DNA of 38,073 nt. Source: Bacteroides cutis. Its GTDB lineage: Bacteria; Bacteroidota; Bacteroidia; Bacteroidales; Bacteroidaceae. The position numbers and the translations under genes are program-made. The DNA is taken from contig NZ_OEST01000010.1 of the NCBI RefSeq assembly GCF_900241005.1, positions 1-38,073 of the forward strand, in the 5' to 3' direction. The notes below the pieces were generated by a model, which saw only the letters and a program-made list of their open reading frames with translations, was not told where the DNA came from and did no database searches. Position 1 is the first letter of the stretch; each line of letters starts with the position of its first letter. Shown here one piece after another: positions 1 through 7,212 of this stretch.

Positions 1-104
1 AGTTTACTTCTAGGGCTGAAATACCTACATAATGCCGTTGTGCATAAACACTATGTGTACATGCACATAACACTAGTAATAAAGTTAATTTTAATAATCT
101 CATA
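1..104. other. Alternative-junction sequence (inverted copy of the traO start)
   Basis: These bases are the exact reverse complement of 20988-21091, the first codons of the TraO-like gene. They are joined to the recombinase side of the inversion site at 105-127. In the circle closed by the window's terminal overlap, the base before 105 should instead be the end of the bPH gene (37946). So this is the junction of the other plasmid isomer and not a second gene copy. Seen directly in the sequence; the isomer interpretation is inference. Confidence 0.85.
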
Positions 105-127
105 TTCAGTTTAAAAAAAGGTTCGTT
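105..127 (+). repeat. Inversion site copy A (23 bp), recombinase-proximal
   Basis: The 23-bp sequence begins TTCAGTTTAAAAAAAGG and ends TTCGTT. It is identical to 37947-37969 in the same direction and to 20965-20987 in the opposite direction. It lies 72 bp upstream of the serine recombinase start codon. Homology to copy B continues imperfectly outward (21 of 26 bases over 120-145), so the real recognition site is probably longer than 23 bp. In the closed circle, copies A and C are the same site. Confidence 0.85.
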
Positions 128-180
128 TTAATAAATTCAAAAATCACCTTCTCTATATTTTTCAAAGGCTATGTACGTGC

Positions 181-188
181 TACTTTTG
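181..188 (+). promoter_or_regulatory. Recombinase promoter -7 element
   Basis: TACTTTTG matches the Bacteroidota -7 consensus TAnnTTTG and ends 11 bp before the recombinase ATG, so the leader would be very short. The -33 element is poor (TTTT around 158-161, spacer 19). The element lies outside the invertible segment, so inversion would not remove it. Confidence 0.5.
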
Positions 189-199
189 CCGTAAAAATT

Positions 200-799
200 A
201 TGAAATATGGTTATGCACGTGTATCAACTCCGGATCAATGCTTAAATCTCCAACTGGACGCATTACGTTTATACGGAGTGGATCACATCTGTGAAGAAAA
301 AATATCTGGAAAGAATAAAAATAAGCCTGTTTTAGATGCTTTAATTGCAAAATTAAAAACAGGAGATCAGCTTATCGTGTGGAAACTAGACCGATTAGGA
401 AGAAGAACCTGCGAACTTATAAAACTTCAAGAAGCTCTTGAAAAGAAAAACATTGCTCTAATTAGTCTAACAGAGCAATTAAATACATCAACACCAATCG
501 GAAAGTTTGCGTTTCATCTTTTATGCTGTATTGCAGAAATGGAGCGAAATATAATTTCCGAGCGTACAATAGCCGGTTTGACTTCAGCAAAGGCAAAAGG
601 ACGAATAGGAGGACGCAAGCCCGGTCTAACAGATCAAGCTAAAAGGAAAGCTAAACTAGCGGCTATAGAATACACCAAGTATCTACAAAATGAAATAGGC
701 ACGATAGATGATGTTTGCCGGATAGTAGGAGTTTCCAGAGCTACCCTATACAAGTATCTAAGGATAGAAGGGATTAACATACAGGGCAGAAAAAGATAA
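200..799 (+). CDS. Serine site-specific recombinase, probable DNA invertase
   Basis: A small serine recombinase of 199 residues, the usual size for Hin/Gin-type invertases and Tn3-type resolvases. The N-terminal catalytic domain carries YARVSTPDQ with the nucleophile Ser9 and Arg7, then DRLGRR with Arg65 and Arg68. The long E-helix runs over about 105-130, and a C-terminal helix-turn-helix (about 168-190, VCRIVGVSRATLYKYL) binds DNA. These enzymes cut both strands at a 2-bp core and rejoin after rotation. The gene sits directly beside a 23-bp site present in inverted orientation about 17 kb away, so I favour invertase over resolvase. The start is fixed by the family's opening MKYGYARVS. It resembles the second recombinase at 17001-17588 but is clearly distinct. 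Which enzyme acts on which site is inference. Confidence 0.88.
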   Translation: MKYGYARVSTPDQCLNLQLDALRLYGVDHICEEKISGKNKNKPVLDALIAKLKTGDQLIVWKLDRLGRRTCELIKLQEALEKKNIALISLTEQLNTSTPIGKFAFHLLCCIAEMERNIISERTIAGLTSAKAKGRIGGRKPGLTDQAKRKAKLAAIEYTKYLQNEIGTIDDVCRIVGVSRATLYKYLRIEGINIQGRKR

Positions 800-806
800 G
801 AGAATA

Positions 807-820
807 TTTTTCCGAAAGTA
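807..820 (+). repeat. Dispersed 14-bp motif, copy 1
   Basis: TTTTTCCGAAAGTA lies 8 bp after the recombinase stop. It is nested in a weak hairpin (GAATAT 802-807, ATATTC 820-825). The 22 bases ending here are shared with copy 6 at 28689, including AGAGAATA upstream of the core. Confidence 0.8.
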
Positions 821-885
821 TATTCTTAATTATCTGTCTACTAACTGATAATATCAAGTTTAAATATAAAAAATATACTTAGAAA

Positions 886-917
886 TTTGCTCAATACTAT
901 CAAATTTGATATCTTTG
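886..917 (+). promoter_or_regulatory. AbiE promoter with embedded palindromic operator
   Basis: TTTG at 886-889 and TATCTTTG at 910-917 with a 20-bp spacer are a full match to the Bacteroidota promoter. A perfect 14-bp palindrome, TATCAAATTTGATA, occupies 898-911 between them and overlaps the -7. AbiEi antitoxins are known to bind inverted repeats at their own promoter, so this is a likely autoregulatory operator. Transcription would begin near 924, just before the ATG at 936. Confidence 0.75.
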
Positions 918-935
918 AAATAAATTCTAAGTAAA

Positions 936-1685
936 ATGAGTAATATAATATCTAAATATAAAGAAACAGGCATGATAAGCATAGATCAACCAGTAGGATA
1001 TAACACCATGAAATCCCGTCTTTACAACTGGAAAAAGCGAGGTTTGTTATCACATATTCGCCGGGGAGTATATTTGCCGGCTAACATACAGAACAAGTAT
1101 CAGATAGCTTGCAATTCCGTTGATAATGGTTGCCTAGCTTATCATTCTGCATTAGAGTTCTATATGTTACAGACACAGGAATTTAACTGGCTTTATGTGC
1201 ACAGTTCTACTCCCTTCCGGTCTTTTGAGTACCTGAACCAGCGTTATGTATATAAGCCTTTGCAGTTTATATACAAACCATTGGTTACAAAAAAAGATAC
1301 CGGCTATCCTATCACGGTTACATCAATCAGCCAAACCATAATTGACTGCTTAAACAATATAGGCTTAGCCGGTGGCATTGAAGAACTGTTATTTGCCTTA
1401 ATCGAGGTTGATCCGGATTCCGTAATAGAAGAAGATATGTTAGAATGCCTGAAGCTATACCAAAAGAAAAGCCTGTATCAACGTACAGGATTCATCCTGT
1501 CCCAGCTTCAGGAACAACTAAACCTATCGGATATGTTCTTCGATGTATGTAAAAAGAAGATGGGTAATACAACAAGTTACCTTACAAATCCTTCCCGTTG
1601 TGATACCTATTTCAAGGAATGGAATGTATGTGCGCCTAAAGATGTAATGAAAGAAATAGAGAAAGGAGTATATTATGAGTTTTGA
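936..1685 (+). CDS. abiEi: AbiEi-type antitoxin / transcriptional repressor
   Basis: A 249-residue protein with an N-terminal winged-helix domain (about 1-50, ending RRGVYLPA, typical of AbiEi_4 antitoxins). The C-terminal part follows the AbiEi pattern, with AYHSALEFY around 69-77 and SISQTIIDCL near 130. Type IV AbiE systems pair an AbiEi repressor-antitoxin with an AbiEii nucleotidyltransferase toxin. That arrangement is present here: the toxin frame starts 11 bp before this gene stops, which implies translational coupling. A strong promoter with an internal palindrome lies just upstream. Such systems act in plasmid maintenance and in some cases abortive phage defence. Confidence 0.8.
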   Translation: MSNIISKYKETGMISIDQPVGYNTMKSRLYNWKKRGLLSHIRRGVYLPANIQNKYQIACNSVDNGCLAYHSALEFYMLQTQEFNWLYVHSSTPFRSFEYLNQRYVYKPLQFIYKPLVTKKDTGYPITVTSISQTIIDCLNNIGLAGGIEELLFALIEVDPDSVIEEDMLECLKLYQKKSLYQRTGFILSQLQEQLNLSDMFFDVCKKKMGNTTSYLTNPSRCDTYFKEWNVCAPKDVMKEIEKGVYYEF

Positions 1686-2891
1686 TTATACACAAGAAGA
1701 AATCACTAGACTAGCAAAAGAAAATAATTTTACGGTTGCTGGAATAGAGAAAGTTATGCGATTATCCAATATCCTCAATGACCTTAACAATCAGCCGGAG
1801 TTTAGCGGTAAATTGTTACTGAAGGGGGGAACGGCTATAAACCTGCTTGTTTTCGATCTTCCCCGGCTTTCTGTCGATCTGGATCTTGATTTCTCTAAAA
1901 ACGTATCTAAAGAGGATATGTTAGCGGAGAGAGAACAAATCAACAAGGCTTTAGATAGCTATTTCCAGCAGAACGGGTATAGGAAGACCGAAAGAAGTAA
2001 TTTTACCCTAGATTCTCTCTCTTTGCACTATAATACGGTGACAGGAAGCGGAGATAAGATAAAACTAGATATAAACTATCATAATCGATCCCATATATTC
2101 AAACCGGAAGTTAAATCTATTGAGTTTCCCTTCATCAGAGAGAACAAGACTTCATTTGTAGTAAACTACGTCAATCCTATCGAATTGTTTGCAGGAAAGA
2201 TAAAGGCGTTCTATGAAAGATGTAAGCCTAGAGATATATATGACCTCTTCTCCCTTGCATCCTCTGATATATTGACGAGCAAAGAAGAAAGGGATCTTTT
2301 AAGGAAATCCATTGTTTTTTACTCTTCTCTTGGCAATCCGGAGAATAAGGAAATGTTAAAGGCTGATCCAAAACAAAGCATAGAGAATGTGACCTTTACG
2401 GAGATAAGGCAGCAGCTACTTCCGATGATGCATACCAACAGCGGAAAATATCCCATGCAGGAGATCAACGATAAGGTGGCTGATTTCGTATCTTCGCTAA
2501 TGAAATTAGAGCCTTCAGAGGAACTGTACCTGTCAAACTTCTACGCTGGGAAATATAAGCCGGATCTTTTGTTTTCTGATAAGGAGATCCTGAATAACAT
2601 ACAGGATCATCCTATCATCATAAGAACACAGCAACAAATAACCGATTCTATTTTTTCAGATTCAATAAAAAAAACGATTTTACCCGGATCGCCGGGCTGA
2701 AGGATGAAGGGTATATCCCTTCCCCTAAAATAATAGACGAGCTGAAAAAATCCGCACCGGCTCCAACAATGATAGCAGTCCAGAAGATCTTCGGTCTGTC
2801 CTCTGACGCTCCCGGATTAAGCAACATCAAACTAGCCCAAAGCGATAATGTAGGGCTAGGTAAAGATAAAAGTAATAACCTAAAAATCTGA
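1675..2891 (+). pseudogene. abiEii: AbiEii nucleotidyltransferase toxin, C-terminal tail out of frame at an A8 tract
   Basis: The open frame runs 1675-2700 (341 residues). It has the AbiEii/DUF1814 nucleotidyltransferase signature: KGGTAINLL, then RLSVDLDLDF with the metal-binding Asp pair, and later KPRDIYDLF. After residue 325 the frame reads out of register and stops at 2700. The +1 frame from the same point to 2891 encodes the C-terminal module found on neighbouring proteins (NDFTRIAGLKDEGYIPSP and onwards). The switch lies at an A8 run (2667-2674), where the two sibling genes have A9. So one A is missing, through deletion, sequencing error or a slippage switch. The catalytic domain is complete, and only the tail is affected. 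The intended stop at 2889-2891 is 4 bp before the next gene. Confidence 0.8.
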
Positions 2892-2895
2892 CGTT

Positions 2896-4173
2896 ATGAA
2901 AGTAGACTTTGACAAACTGAAAAGGGATGTTTCCCTTCCGGAGTTTTTTCTCTATTTAGGCTGGAAGTTTGTTTCCGGATCTTCCAACTCGTCCCCTAAG
3001 ATGAGCAACGGATCCGATACCGTTATTATCAAGAAGAATAGTAAGGATTACTATACCTATTGGGACGTTCACGGAGAAGCACGAGGAAAGACTATCATAG
3101 ATCTAATGCAGAAGCATATCTACGACCAGACCGGGAGAATGCCTAGCCTGCGAGAAGCCGGGGAAGCCGTTCAGAACTATGTAAACAATAAAGAAGTCGT
3201 ATTATCTCAAGATAGCCGGTTTGGAGTTAGCAACGCAAAACTAGATCCTAATCAGCTGGCGTTCCTGAACAGCCAACTGAAACCCTATCAAGGGGATTTC
3301 TTGCAAAAGAGAGGAATTACTCAAGATACACTATCTTCACCGGTATTTTCCGGGGTATTCACCTCTAGGGAACACCGGAAAGATGGAAAAGTCTATAATA
3401 ATACCTGTACCAGACTTATTAACCAAAACGGCTTTCAGGGTATTTCCCAAAGGGGGATAAGACCTGAAGACGGCAAGAGCTTCAAAGGCATATCAGGCAA
3501 CAAATACGATAGTATCGTAGTGTCTAAGCATGACAAGACAAGACCAATAGAGCATATATATATCAGTGAAAGCATGATCGATGCTGCGTCCCATTATCAA
3601 ATGAAGCTTCTGAATACCGAAAAGAACATCTTATATATCAGCACTGAAGGGAACATCACACAGGGACAAATGGGCGTTATAAAGCTGCTCCTGTCAAAGC
3701 AAAATATTAATAATATAACCGATCAGGTTACTTATATATTTGACAATGATAGCAACGGCTATAAATATGCGCTGAAGCTAGATACATTCTTAAAAGGTCA
3801 AGAGTTACCCAATATTGAAGGTCTGCCAGTTGAAGAACTGAAGGATAAAGTTCTTCAACTGCCTAACGTGGAGTTATCGGTAAACAGTGATTGGAACGAT
3901 GATCTACAAGCATCCATATCAAAAGGCAAGGAATGTGAGTTCCAAGATGCCATAAAAAAAAACGATTTTACCCGGATCGCCGGGCTGAAGGATGAAGGGT
4001 ATATCCCTTCCCCTAAAATAATAGACGAACTGAAAGGATCCGCACCGGCTCCAACGATGATAGCAGTCCAGAAGATCTTCGGTCTGCTCTCTGATACTCC
4101 CGGACTAAGCGACATAAAGCTAGCCCAAAATGATAGGCAAACAATCGGGAAAAATATTGAGCAGGCATTATAA
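2896..4173 (+). CDS. Toprim-domain primase-like protein with shared C-terminal module
   Basis: A 425-residue protein. The N-terminal part (about 1-110) resembles the zinc-less CHC2-like region of mobile-element primases. A DUF3991-type segment (about 130-210, QKRGITQDTL) leads into a Toprim fold with the acidic motif YISESMIDA (about 226-234) and a DxD motif, IFDNDSNGYKYAL (about 277-289). Toprim proteins of this kind are associated with primer synthesis on plasmid DNA. Residues 352-425 are the shared tail beginning AIKKNDFTRI, almost identical at DNA level to those of the flanking toxins. It sits 4 bp after the broken AbiEii and before the second toxin-antitoxin pair. I am sure of the Toprim family, less sure that it is an active primase. 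Confidence 0.75.
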   Translation: MKVDFDKLKRDVSLPEFFLYLGWKFVSGSSNSSPKMSNGSDTVIIKKNSKDYYTYWDVHGEARGKTIIDLMQKHIYDQTGRMPSLREAGEAVQNYVNNKEVVLSQDSRFGVSNAKLDPNQLAFLNSQLKPYQGDFLQKRGITQDTLSSPVFSGVFTSREHRKDGKVYNNTCTRLINQNGFQGISQRGIRPEDGKSFKGISGNKYDSIVVSKHDKTRPIEHIYISESMIDAASHYQMKLLNTEKNILYISTEGNITQGQMGVIKLLLSKQNINNITDQVTYIFDNDSNGYKYALKLDTFLKGQELPNIEGLPVEELKDKVLQLPNVELSVNSDWNDDLQASISKGKECEFQDAIKKNDFTRIAGLKDEGYIPSPKIIDELKGSAPAPTMIAVQKIFGLLSDTPGLSDIKLAQNDRQTIGKNIEQAL

Positions 4174-4186
4174 TTTTTCCAAAATA

Positions 4187-4210
4187 ACAATAACCAAATT
4201 TGGTTATTGT
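4187..4210. promoter_or_regulatory. 24-bp perfect palindrome, operator of the second toxin-antitoxin pair
   Basis: ACAATAACCAAA is followed directly by its exact reverse complement, a perfect 24-bp palindrome. It overlaps the -33 TTTG (4199-4202) of the promoter driving the antitoxin gene, the classical position for an autoregulatory operator. It also lies 13 bp after the Toprim stop, so as RNA it could form a hairpin, but no T-run follows. Confidence 0.8.
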
Positions 4211-4230
4211 ATTAAGAGTCATTATTTTTG
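4199..4230 (+). promoter_or_regulatory. Promoter of the second toxin-antitoxin pair
   Basis: TTTG at 4199-4202 and TATTTTTG at 4223-4230 with a 20-bp spacer match the Bacteroidota promoter exactly. Transcription would start near 4237, downstream of the first in-frame ATG (4228). The antitoxin must therefore begin at the ATG at 4252. Confidence 0.75.
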
Positions 4231-4251
4231 CCAAAACAAAATTATAGTCCT

Positions 4252-4776
4252 ATGAATATAAAATATGAAAAATACTTGTCAATGGAAGATGTTCCGGCAG
4301 GTAAGATATTGGATGTAATCCTTAAAAAAAGGAATATATCTCAAAAAAAGTTAGCGCATATGTCAAATGAATATCCGCAACGTATTTGTGACTATATAAA
4401 AGGGGAACGAAAATTCACTATAAAAGCCTCCATTTCAATAGAAAAAGCGTTAAACATAAACATTGAAGGCTTTTTCTTTAAAATACAAGCCAACCATGAC
4501 ATATATACCTTCATAATGAAAGAAGAGCGAAAGAAACATCCTGACTTATCTAAACTAAGTAAAGGATTATTTTGGGACACACGAATAGATAAGATAAATT
4601 GGATAAGGAACAAGGAATGGGTTATACAACGGGCTTTTGAATATGGCAACGATATCGAGATCAAGGAGATTATTCGGTTCTATGGAATAGAAACCATAAA
4701 ACAAGTCATTCCCAACATAAAAAACAAATGGAATAGTAACACAAGAAACGATAACTATCAAAAATACATTCTATGA
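4252..4776 (+). CDS. HTH antitoxin of an AbiEii-type toxin-antitoxin pair
   Basis: About 174 residues. An Xre-like helix-turn-helix lies near the N-terminus (about 25-55, ISQKKLAHMSNEYPQRICDY). The C-terminal part contains KEWVIQRAFEYGNDIEIKEI, a segment typical of Bacteroidota antitoxins paired with nucleotidyltransferase toxins (I believe DUF6922). An upstream ATG at 4228 is in frame but lies inside the -7 element, so 4252 is chosen. The stop overlaps the toxin start in an ATGA arrangement. Expected role: bind the 24-bp palindrome upstream and neutralise the toxin. Function is inferred from context and fold. Confidence 0.75.
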   Translation: MNIKYEKYLSMEDVPAGKILDVILKKRNISQKKLAHMSNEYPQRICDYIKGERKFTIKASISIEKALNINIEGFFFKIQANHDIYTFIMKEERKKHPDLSKLSKGLFWDTRIDKINWIRNKEWVIQRAFEYGNDIEIKEIIRFYGIETIKQVIPNIKNKWNSNTRNDNYQKYIL

Positions 4777-5672
4777 ACTTACATTATGAAACTGTTTCTC
4801 CTTTATTAAAAGAAACTCTGCAAAAGCTGGTCAATAGTCCTATTTTTAAAGATTTCACGCTTATAGGTGGAACCTGTTTGAGCCTACAACTAGGACATCG
4901 AAGATCTATTGACATAGATTTATTCACTGATATAGATTATGGAACCATGAATACAAAAGAAATGAAAGAGTTTATTCAAAGGAGTTTTCCATATTCCGAG
5001 AATACAGATTCTCTGGACACATCAGCTTTAGGATGTACACTATACATGGGGGACTCCCCTATAGACAAAATTAAAGTCGATTTTTTCTATACTGAAAAAT
5101 TTATTTTCCCCATACAAGAAATCGACCACATACGAATAGCAGACATACGGGAAATAGCAGCCATGAAACTATCTGCCATTACAGAAGAAGAACCAAGACA
5201 AAAAGACTTTTGGGATATCCACGAACTAAATGAAAAATATTCATTCAAAGATATGATCGACTGGGGAATAAAAAGGAACGAATGGAGTGTTACAGAGGAA
5301 GGTATATTAAATGGGTTTCAAAAAATAGATTCTGTAAAAGAATCACCTGAAGGAATAGATTGCTTCAAGGGTAACTACTGGTCATTAGTAAAAGATGATT
5401 TAAAAGAAATGGTAGATCAATATCTAAAAGAAAAAGACTTTTTTCTTGCCATAAAAAAAAATGACTTTGCACAGATCTCTTTCCTAAAGGATGAAGGATA
5501 TATCCCTTCTCCGGAAGCGATAAACAACCTGAAAGGATCCGCACCGGCTCCAACGATGATAGCAGTCCAGAAGATCTTCGGTCTGCCCTCTGATGCTCCC
5601 GGATTAAGCAACATCAAACTAGCCCAAAGCGATAGCAAAGAACTAGGATTAAACACAGAAAAAAGTATCTAA
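4773..5672 (+). CDS. AbiEii/DUF1814 nucleotidyltransferase toxin with shared C-terminal module
   Basis: A 299-residue protein. The nucleotidyltransferase core has IGGTCLSLQLGHRRSIDIDL (about 32-51) with the catalytic Asp pair, then DIREIAAMKLSAI and KDFWDIHEL (about 125-150). These features define the MNT-type toxin half of type IV systems. Residues 226-299 are the shared tail starting AIKKNDFAQI, which ordinary members of the family do not need. The poly-A run here is A9, giving an intact frame, unlike the sibling at 1675. Translation is coupled to the HTH antitoxin by a 4-nt overlap. Confidence 0.78.
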   Translation: MNLHYETVSPLLKETLQKLVNSPIFKDFTLIGGTCLSLQLGHRRSIDIDLFTDIDYGTMNTKEMKEFIQRSFPYSENTDSLDTSALGCTLYMGDSPIDKIKVDFFYTEKFIFPIQEIDHIRIADIREIAAMKLSAITEEEPRQKDFWDIHELNEKYSFKDMIDWGIKRNEWSVTEEGILNGFQKIDSVKESPEGIDCFKGNYWSLVKDDLKEMVDQYLKEKDFFLAIKKNDFAQISFLKDEGYIPSPEAINNLKGSAPAPTMIAVQKIFGLPSDAPGLSNIKLAQSDSKELGLNTEKSI

Positions 5673-5680
5673 ACACAGAT

Positions 5681-5694
5681 TTTTTCCGAAAGTA
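5681..5694 (+). repeat. Dispersed 14-bp motif, copy 2
   Basis: TTTTTCCGAAAGTA lies 8 bp after the toxin stop codon, at the head of the structured non-coding stretch. This copy has an extra T before the core where the other seven have A. Confidence 0.8.
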
Positions 5695-5699
5695 TAATA

Positions 5700-5975
5700 A
5701 CGGGATCAAACAACCGGCTACCGGAGTACCCATGCAGGAATATATCTTTCCAGCTGGTAAGTGCTTGCACCTATCAGCCGGAAAGGTTTATTCCGGGTAC
5801 TCCTTTTCCGACTGTTCGGATCGGTGAAAGTCATTCGGTTTACCGGATGGCTCACCGAACCGATCAATCGGAAAATAGCCTACCTTATTCGGGTGGGTGG
5901 GCATTATGCGTTAAGGATTGAAGCGTTTACCATGTAGAAGCGGAAAGCCTGACCGAAGGGAACGCCTAAAACATA
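5700..5975 (+). ncRNA. Candidate structured RNA (or structured DNA site) of unknown class
   Basis: This non-coding stretch folds strikingly well. A stem-loop of 81 nt pairs GGAGTACCC (5723-5731) with GGGTACTCC (5795-5803). Nested helices continue inward: GGAAT/ATTCC, CTTTCC (5746-5751) with GGAAAG (5780-5785), GCTGGTA with TATCAGC, and GTGC/GCAC around a TT loop. A second element uses GGTGA/TCACC and TCGG/CCGA around 5810-5885, with CGGTTTACCG inside. Further short pairings (GCGTT/AACGC) close near 5970. I do not recognise the family. A single-strand origin or recombination site is also possible. Strand is assumed from the order of helices and the downstream hairpin. Confidence 0.5.
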
Positions 5976-6111
5976 AATATCATTTTGCTACTCTCCTACT
6001 CCATTTTATAGCTGGACCTGTCCTTATGCTCAACTGTGGCAATATCATTTTGTAATAACCGGCTAGCTGTTTTTATGGTGTAACGCTCCGATATTGCTTT
6101 CTTTTTGATAG

Positions 6112-6156
6112 ATATGCAAATGCAAGAAGCCCCCCGGCGAAAACCCCGCCGGAGGC
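6112..6156. terminator. GC-rich hairpin, copy 1 of a 45-bp direct repeat
   Basis: The repeat runs from ATATGCAAATGCAAG to GCCGGAGGC and contains a strong hairpin, CCGGCG-AAAACCC-CGCCGG. It recurs at 7456-7502 with C8 in place of C6. No T-run follows on the plus strand in this copy; CTTCTT follows on the minus strand. It separates the structured stretch from the PepSY-like gene. Confidence 0.6.
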
Positions 6157-6169
6157 AATTGTAGAAAGT

Positions 6170-6208
6170 CTGTGTATCGTTTCCACAAAATGTGGAAATG
6201 ATACACAG
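6170..6208. repeat. 18-bp inverted repeat with 3-nt loop
   Basis: CTGTGTATCGTTTCCACA (6170-6187) pairs with TGTGGAAATGATACACAG (6191-6208) at 17 of 18 positions around an AAA loop. It lies 140 bp upstream of the PepSY-like gene. It could be a regulator binding site or an RNA hairpin. Confidence 0.65.
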
Positions 6209-6347
6209 ATAACAGTTCTTCAATAAATATATGTGTTTTTTGTATGCTTTTGATTATCAGGTATATATGACTTGTTTGTTTGTTTGGCACAATGTTTGTT
6301 CTTTGTCTTTCAGAAACCATATGTTAAATATTTAAATAGATTGGATT

Positions 6348-6653
6348 ATGAAAAAGGTATTATTTGCAGTAGCACTTGTTATGGGATTGGGTAGTTCAGT
6401 GGCATTCGCCGGCAACATGGTATCGGATGTTGAGATTGTGGTAATGGTGAACGATTATAAGCCAATCGAGGTAAAGGATCTGCCGCAGGCGGTTCAGGAC
6501 ACGATCAAGAAGGATTTCGCAGACCTGACAATCAAGGAAGCCGCAGTTGAGGAAAGCGAGGAAGGCACAAAGACCTACAAGGTGACATTTACCGATGCAG
6601 AAGGCACGGACAGCGAAGTGTTCTTCAACGAGAAGGGCGAAGTCCTGAAATAA
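6348..6653 (+). CDS. Secreted PepSY-like (DUF2874) domain protein
   Basis: A 101-residue protein with a clear Sec signal peptide (MKKVLFAVALVMGLGSSVAFA, cleavage after about residue 21). One small PepSY-like repeat follows, recognisable by LPQAVQDTIKKDF, then YKVTFTDAEG and FNEKGEVLK. Such periplasmic proteins are common in Bacteroidetes. PepSY domains in general inhibit proteases or sense envelope signals, but the role of this family is not established. The gene stands alone and converges with the lipoprotein gene across a perfect terminator. Its higher GC content relative to the flanking plasmid genes suggests it entered with the accessory block. Confidence 0.75.
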   Translation: MKKVLFAVALVMGLGSSVAFAGNMVSDVEIVVMVNDYKPIEVKDLPQAVQDTIKKDFADLTIKEAAVEESEEGTKTYKVTFTDAEGTDSEVFFNEKGEVLK

Positions 6654-6684
6654 AGCAAATGAACAGCAAAAAGAGAATTCAATT

Positions 6685-6732
6685 AAACTGTGTCAGCAAA
6701 ATTAATATTTTATTGCTTTGCTGACACAGTTT
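6685..6732. terminator. Bidirectional terminator between convergent genes
   Basis: AAACTGTGTCAGCAAA (6685-6700) and its exact reverse complement (6717-6732) form a 16-bp stem with a 16-nt loop. A- and T-rich ends on both sides suit termination in either direction, for the PepSY-like gene and the lipoprotein gene. Confidence 0.85.
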
Positions 6733-6735
6733 GTT

Positions 6736-7179
6736 TTACAGCCCCTCCGGTTCCGGTGACTTGTAAGGCTTGAAAGCAACCCGAACCTCCTTATGCTCAT
6801 CGATGACGAAAGTCTGCTCCGGCTCCACAGAACGAATAATGACGCCATTGACTTTCCAATACATGATTGTCCATGATTTGGAATGGGTAGCACGAAAATG
6901 CACCGTTGTGCCTTTCGCTATTTCAGCCGGAGAGATCAATTCTCCTATCTTTTCCGCAGCCGTATTTTCCAACTCCGGTTTAGCCGAAAGCTGACCTTCA
7001 CCCTGATCCACACCAAATGCCAGCACTACTTTTTCCACTGCGGGAGGAAGAGGAGGATCTTCATCATTGTCACAAGAAACCGCAAATAGCGTAAGCCCAT
7101 ACAACAAAACAACGACAAAAGAGAGATAACCGATCTGTCTCATTAAGCCGGTTTCTTTTTTTTCCATAGCAGTTTTCAT
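6736..7179 (-). CDS. Putative lipoprotein of unknown function
   Basis: A 147-residue protein with a hydrophobic segment (about 18-34) ending in the lipobox-like FAVSC. Cys35 is followed by acidic residues (DNDEDPP), a pattern that favours export to the cell surface in Bacteroidetes. The rest (VVLAFGVDQGEGQLSAKPEL, then WKVNGVIIRSVEPEQTF and a beta-rich end) resembles a small beta-sandwich with no family I can name. An internal Met at residue 13 (MRQIGYLSF) would give a more normal signal peptide length and could be the real start. A -7 element, TATCTTTG on this strand, lies at 7205-7212. Confidence 0.65.
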   Translation of the reverse strand: MKTAMEKKETGLMRQIGYLSFVVVLLYGLTLFAVSCDNDEDPPLPPAVEKVVLAFGVDQGEGQLSAKPELENTAAEKIGELISPAEIAKGTTVHFRATHSKSWTIMYWKVNGVIIRSVEPEQTFVIDEHKEVRVAFKPYKSPEPEGL

Positions 7180-7204
7180 AAGCTTATTTTTTGTTTACCC
7201 TACG

Positions 7205-7212
7205 CAAAGATA
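7205..7212 (-). promoter_or_regulatory. Promoter -7 element of the lipoprotein gene
   Basis: On the minus strand this reads TATCTTTG, an exact -7 match 25 bp before the gene. I see no clean TTTG at the -33 position. Confidence 0.45.

Noticed and set aside
1..104. A second partial copy of the traO gene
   Set aside because: It is explained by the alternative orientation of the invertible segment at a contig end, not by duplication.
3855..4234. Minus-strand frames opposite the Toprim tail
   Set aside because: They repeat wherever the tail DNA is repeated (also at 2648-2830 and 5417-5656), so they are shadows of the shared module.
6063..6320. Minus-strand open frames over the 6.0-6.3 kb non-coding region
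   Set aside because: They read across the terminator repeat and the 18-bp inverted repeat, have no start context, and their translations have no recognisable protein character.
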